A DNA stretch of 44,218 nucleotides from Planctomycetota bacterium (lineage in GTDB: Bacteria; Planctomycetota; Planctomycetia; JALXBF01). Positions 41,113-44,218 of the stretch are shown here, piece after piece. A program made the translations under genes and the position numbers. The stretch covers positions 1 to 44,218 of the forward strand of contig JALSID010000383.1 in assembly GCA_026981825.1 (NCBI GenBank), given 5' to 3'. Each line of letters starts with the position of its first letter. The first letter of the stretch is position 1. The notes beneath the pieces are model-generated. The model saw nothing but the letters and a program-made list of their open reading frames with translations, ran no database searches and was not told the origin of the DNA.

Positions 41113-43221
41113 TTACTGCTTCTTCGGTTTCACAGTCAAGTAGATCGGGTTGGACGCGTAGTTGGTGGTGATCGAGAACGTGATCGGGACACGGGCGATG
41201 ACGGCGATCGGGAGGCGCTCGACGGGCAAGGCGTTCGAGGCGCATTCGAGCACAACTTTTCCCTCGAGCTGATCGCCTGCGAGGCGGAGCTGACTGCCGG
41301 ATCCCAAACGTACGCCGGGGGGCAACTGGTCACCGAGCACGCTGCTGAAGTACTTGAACTGTACATCCAACGTCACGGGCGCCGTGAAGCCCTCGTTCCG
41401 CTCGATCCGGACGGCGATCTCGGCCTTCTCCCCCGGGTGAAGGACGATCTCTTCCGGACTAGCCACCACCGCTTTTAGGTCGAGGGGCTCGGTGACACCG
41501 ACGATCTGGGTGTTGATCGGGTATCGTGCCTGGCCCCCGCCGCTCGATTGCTGTTCGCAGGTTACGATGCCGTAGCGCTTGATCTCCTCCTCCGTGCCGT
41601 CCGGTTTCTTGACGACGGCCTTACCGAAAATGCGGACCAGAGAGGCGTTCACGGGAGCGTCTTTGTCCGCCTCGAGGATGATGCTGCAGTGGTTCATGCC
41701 CGCCGGAATCCGAGTAGGTACCATGCGGACCCCCTTCGGCAATCCCTCGATTCCGATCTCCACCGGACCGGTGAAACCCGCCAACCTGGTGATCCGCGCG
41801 AACCAGATCATGCGGGTGCCCGGGGCGAGGAATGCGTAGTAGTACTCGCCACGCATCTCAAAGTCCGGCCCGGTCGGCTGGACCACCAGGTGGTACAGCA
41901 TGCGCGGGCCGGTGCGACCATGCAGATCGCGGACCGCGACGAAATACTTGCCGTCCGCCGGGGCTTGCCAGTAGAGCCGGGAGTCCTTGCTGAACGCGAT
42001 GTCGTCCGTGCTGGCCAGCAACTTCCCATCCGCGTTGTAGATCTCCAACACCGTGTCCACGGCCGCCCGGTAACGGGCAGCTTCCGTTTCGATCCTGTAG
42101 TAGGCCCCCTTTGTCGCGTTGAACGCATAGAAGTCGACGTCTTCGGGCTTTTCCAGTCGACCCGAAACGCCCACGGGCAACTGTTCCAGCACCATGGCAG
42201 TGGCGATGTCGTCGTTGTCGGGATTCTCCACCAGCTCGTCAAACTCAGACACCCGGAACCAGATCGGGTTCGTTGGTGTGCCGTCTCCGGTTGTGATCCG
42301 GTCCCAGTGCCAGCCGGCGTCACGCTCCGTGCCGTCCAGGACGAGATTGGTTCCTTGCGGAAACCCGAAACCGACCGGCTCGACGTCCCGACGCTCGCCT
42401 TTCCGCACCGCCATCGGGTACGTAAGCAGGCAGTGCGGTTGATCGGTGATTTCGACGCAGTACGTGTACCGGGGGTTGCCCGCGTACCGAGCGTCCCGCA
42501 CCTCCAGCGCGTAGACACCGCTTTGCGGGAGCTCGATGTGGATCAAGGAATCCCCTCCGAAAAAGTTGTCGTTTTGAGCGACAACGGCGCCCGTCGGGCC
42601 GTACAACGTGAGGATGGGGTCCATCAGGTAGATCGACGGCCCGCGGACCACCATGTTGTGCAGCCGATCGGTAACCCGCTGAGCGTAGACCTGCATCGTG
42701 ATCCGTTGGCCCTTCCTGCCTTCGAACAGGTAGAAGTCGACGTCTTCAGCCGGGTCACACGTGCCGCAAATCGCAACGGGGATCGTGACCTTCTGGCCTT
42801 CGCGCGGTGACCCGTTCTGCCCCGACTTCTCCTCCACCACAGGCAGGTCGGTGACGAGCAACTGCCCTACGCTGGAGACTGCCTTCCGGGTCGCGACCCG
42901 GAACTCGTACACTCCGGGTACCTGGTCCTTCGGGACACTCACCTTGAACTTGAACGGAGTGCCCGGAGATGCTCGACCGCGCCGGGGGGCTGCCTTCGGT
43001 TCCGTCTCTGCATAGGTCATCGTAATCCCGGGTCGGTCGAAGAACACCTGGTACGCCCCATCGAGCGTGAAGTTGGACCGGACCCGGATTTCGCGTTCCG
43101 TGCCGACCTGGATCGCTACGGGGTGGGTCGACGTGAGCTGACGAAAACCGATCTGTCCCTGCGCAGGGGGTGCGATCGCCAGAACAAAGCCTACCAATAG
43201 ACTCAGCGCCAGGTGCCGCAT
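41113..43221 (-). CDS. Exported PPC-domain (pre-peptidase C-terminal) protein
   Basis: The 702-residue protein starts with a signal peptide (LALSLLVGFVLAIAPPAQGQ). It has a beta-rich N-terminal region, then two PPC-like beta-sandwich domains. The first is at about 165-260 (EDVDFYLFEGRKGQRITMQV, LTLYGPTGAVVAQNDNFFGG, ALEVRDARYAGNPRYTYCVE). The second is at about 345-440 (EDVDFYAFNATKGAYYRIET, AVDTVLEIYNADGKLLASTD, YFVAVRDLHGRTGPRM). The C-terminal third carries Ig-like beta segments with NEGFTAPVTLDVQFKY. Such proteins are the usual partners of DUF1501 genes in planctomycetes, and here a DUF1501 gene ends 56 bases upstream on the same strand. No peptidase domain is present. Role unknown, periplasmic or surface. 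Confidence 0.9.
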   Translation of the reverse strand: MRHLALSLLVGFVLAIAPPAQGQIGFRQLTSTHPVAIQVGTEREIRVRSNFTLDGAYQVFFDRPGITMTYAETEPKAAPRRGRASPGTPFKFKVSVPKDQVPGVYEFRVATRKAVSSVGQLLVTDLPVVEEKSGQNGSPREGQKVTIPVAICGTCDPAEDVDFYLFEGRKGQRITMQVYAQRVTDRLHNMVVRGPSIYLMDPILTLYGPTGAVVAQNDNFFGGDSLIHIELPQSGVYALEVRDARYAGNPRYTYCVEITDQPHCLLTYPMAVRKGERRDVEPVGFGFPQGTNLVLDGTERDAGWHWDRITTGDGTPTNPIWFRVSEFDELVENPDNDDIATAMVLEQLPVGVSGRLEKPEDVDFYAFNATKGAYYRIETEAARYRAAVDTVLEIYNADGKLLASTDDIAFSKDSRLYWQAPADGKYFVAVRDLHGRTGPRMLYHLVVQPTGPDFEMRGEYYYAFLAPGTRMIWFARITRLAGFTGPVEIGIEGLPKGVRMVPTRIPAGMNHCSIILEADKDAPVNASLVRIFGKAVVKKPDGTEEEIKRYGIVTCEQQSSGGGQARYPINTQIVGVTEPLDLKAVVASPEEIVLHPGEKAEIAVRIERNEGFTAPVTLDVQFKYFSSVLGDQLPPGVRLGSGSQLRLAGDQLEGKVVLECASNALPVERLPIAVIARVPITFSITTNYASNPIYLTVKPKKQ

Positions 43222-43277
43222 GGTGAGCTACTCTTGGTCCTTTCTTCTCTTCCGTTGGGGGCAAGATCCAGCCACGG

Positions 43278-44218
43278 TCAGCCCATCAGCGGAGGGATCG
43301 GCCGCCCTTCGCATAGCTTCATGGGCCGACCGTCGGGTGTGTGGTGGATCGTGTCGAGCGGGATGCCGAGCTTCTTGTAGATCGTCGCCGCGACGTCCTC
43401 GGGGTAATACTCGTCTTCGACCACCTTAGCCCCCTCCTGGTCCGTCTTGCCCACGATCGTTCCGCCCGGTGTTCCGGCCCCCGCGAAGACCGCAAACGCC
43501 GCCGTGCTCCAGTGGTCCCGTCCGGCCGCCGAATTGATCTTCGGGGTACGTCCGAAGTCCGTGAGCCAGACCACGAGCGTGGAGTCGAGGAGGCCGCGGT
43601 CCTTCAGATCGACCAGCAACGCGGTGAACGCCTGATCGACCGGGGGCAGCAAGCGGCGCAAAGCCGAGAAGTTATTTCGATGGGTGTCCCACCCGCCACT
43701 GGTCACGGTAACGAACCGAACTCCCGCCTCAATGAGCCGACGTGCCAGCAGGCAACTCTGTCCAATTGTCGTGCGTCCATAGCGGTCGCGCAACTTGGGG
43801 TCTTCCTGTTCCAGGGCAAACGCACGTTGGGTTGCGGGCGAGGTGATCATCTCAAACGCGTGCCGGTAATACTCGTCCAGCGATTCCAGAGCGGGCGACG
43901 GATGGTCAAGGTTGCGATGGAGGCGGTCAAGGGCCAGCAATGCTTCCCGGCGCCGCCGGATCCGCTCCAGCGTGATGCCTCGCGGCGGCACCAGGTCGCG
44001 CACGGTGAAAGAGGGGCTGTTCGGATCCCCGGGCACCTCGAAGGGGTTGTACGCAAGTCCCAGATAGCCCGCCGTTCCCCCGTTGAACCGGCGGTCGATG
44101 TTCTGGCCCAACTGGATGTACGCGGGCAGATTGTTGCGGTAGCCCTTCTCGTAAGCCACGACCGAGCCGTAGCACGGGTACGTGACGGCGGGATTGAAGC
44201 GGTGACCGGAGAGCATGT
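43278..44218 (-). CDS. DUF1501 domain-containing protein (5' end cut by window)
   Basis: The last ~312 residues of a DUF1501 (sulfatase/alkaline-phosphatase-superfamily-like) protein are visible. The landmarks are PCYGSVVAYEKGYRNNLPAY, YLGLAYNPFEVPGDPNSPSF, CLLARRLIEAGVRFVTVTSG with GWDTHRNNF, TLVVWLTDFGRTPKINSAAG, GRDHWSTAAFAVFAGAGTPG and EYYPEDVAATIYKKLGIPLD. The metal-site-like DFGRTP and GRDHW motifs are intact. The N-terminal twin-arginine signal commonly found in this family would lie outside the window. DUF1501 proteins are often paired with cytochrome (PSD1-type) or PPC genes in planctomycetes; here the PPC gene follows. Confidence 0.95.
   Translation of the reverse strand, partial: MLSGHRFNPAVTYPCYGSVVAYEKGYRNNLPAYIQLGQNIDRRFNGGTAGYLGLAYNPFEVPGDPNSPSFTVRDLVPPRGITLERIRRRREALLALDRLHRNLDHPSPALESLDEYYRHAFEMITSPATQRAFALEQEDPKLRDRYGRTTIGQSCLLARRLIEAGVRFVTVTSGGWDTHRNNFSALRRLLPPVDQAFTALLVDLKDRGLLDSTLVVWLTDFGRTPKINSAAGRDHWSTAAFAVFAGAGTPGGTIVGKTDQEGAKVVEDEYYPEDVAATIYKKLGIPLDTIHHTPDGRPMKLCEGRPIPPLMG

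Overview
The window reads as a chromosomal stretch of a GC-rich planctomycete, most likely of the Gemmatales/Gemmataceae type. This is inferred from gene content, not from a marker-gene comparison. The indicators are a DUF1501 gene paired with a pre-peptidase C-terminal (PPC) protein, a DUF1573 protein beside a tetraheme cytochrome, a giant TPR/FG-GAP lipoprotein, a lipase-maturation-factor-like membrane protein, and a glycosyltransferase-39 fragment of planctomycete style. I see no prophage, transposase, integrase, CRISPR array, rRNA or tRNA.

Layout. 1-3.7 kb: 3'-truncated tyrS, a CPBP membrane protease, a YjbQ-like protein, trpC and a DUF4416 protein. 3.9-10.4 kb: a MraY/WecA-type glycosyl-phosphate transferase translationally coupled to an O-antigen-ligase/TPR protein (surface polysaccharide), then a DUF1573 protein and a metallophosphatase-like tetraheme cytochrome. 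10.4-11.0 kb: a hairpin-rich spacer between convergent genes. 11.0-22.3 kb: information processing, with yebC, a large TPR exoprotein, rbfA plus an endonuclease III relative on the plus strand, and on the minus strand nusA-infB-DUF503. An orphan MalK/UgpC-type ATPase lies upstream of nusA, separated from it by a clear intrinsic terminator. 22.4-30.6 kb: the giant lipoprotein, a trypsin-like protease whose 3' end lies antisense under the run-on tail of a lipase maturation factor homologue, folE, a membrane protein and a zinc-ribbon membrane protein. 30.6-37.1 kb: a one-chain FAD oxidase/Fe-S/CCG protein, a MoaD-MoaE fusion, moaA and two YkgJ-type cysteine-cluster proteins. 37.6-44.2 kb: an HU-family protein with a near-consensus promoter, a tiny lipoprotein, a secreted endonuclease/exonuclease/phosphatase-fold enzyme, a GT39 fragment, and the PPC/DUF1501 pair cut by the window edge.

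The genes form several working groups. nusA/infB/DUF503/rbfA serve transcription-translation and ribosome maturation. The 4-7.3 kb pair serves lipid-linked glycan assembly. moaDE fusion plus moaA serve molybdopterin synthesis. The 7.4-10.4 kb pair and several other exported proteins belong to the cell envelope. The items most worth a second look are the antisense overlap of the lipase-maturation-factor homologue and the protease, the endonuclease III relative that keeps its Fe-S cluster but lacks the helix-hairpin-helix lysine motif, the cytochrome fused to an apparently metal-ligand-poor phosphatase domain, the MoaD-MoaE fusion with an internal Gly-Gly, and the multi-hairpin spacer at 10.8-11.0 kb.
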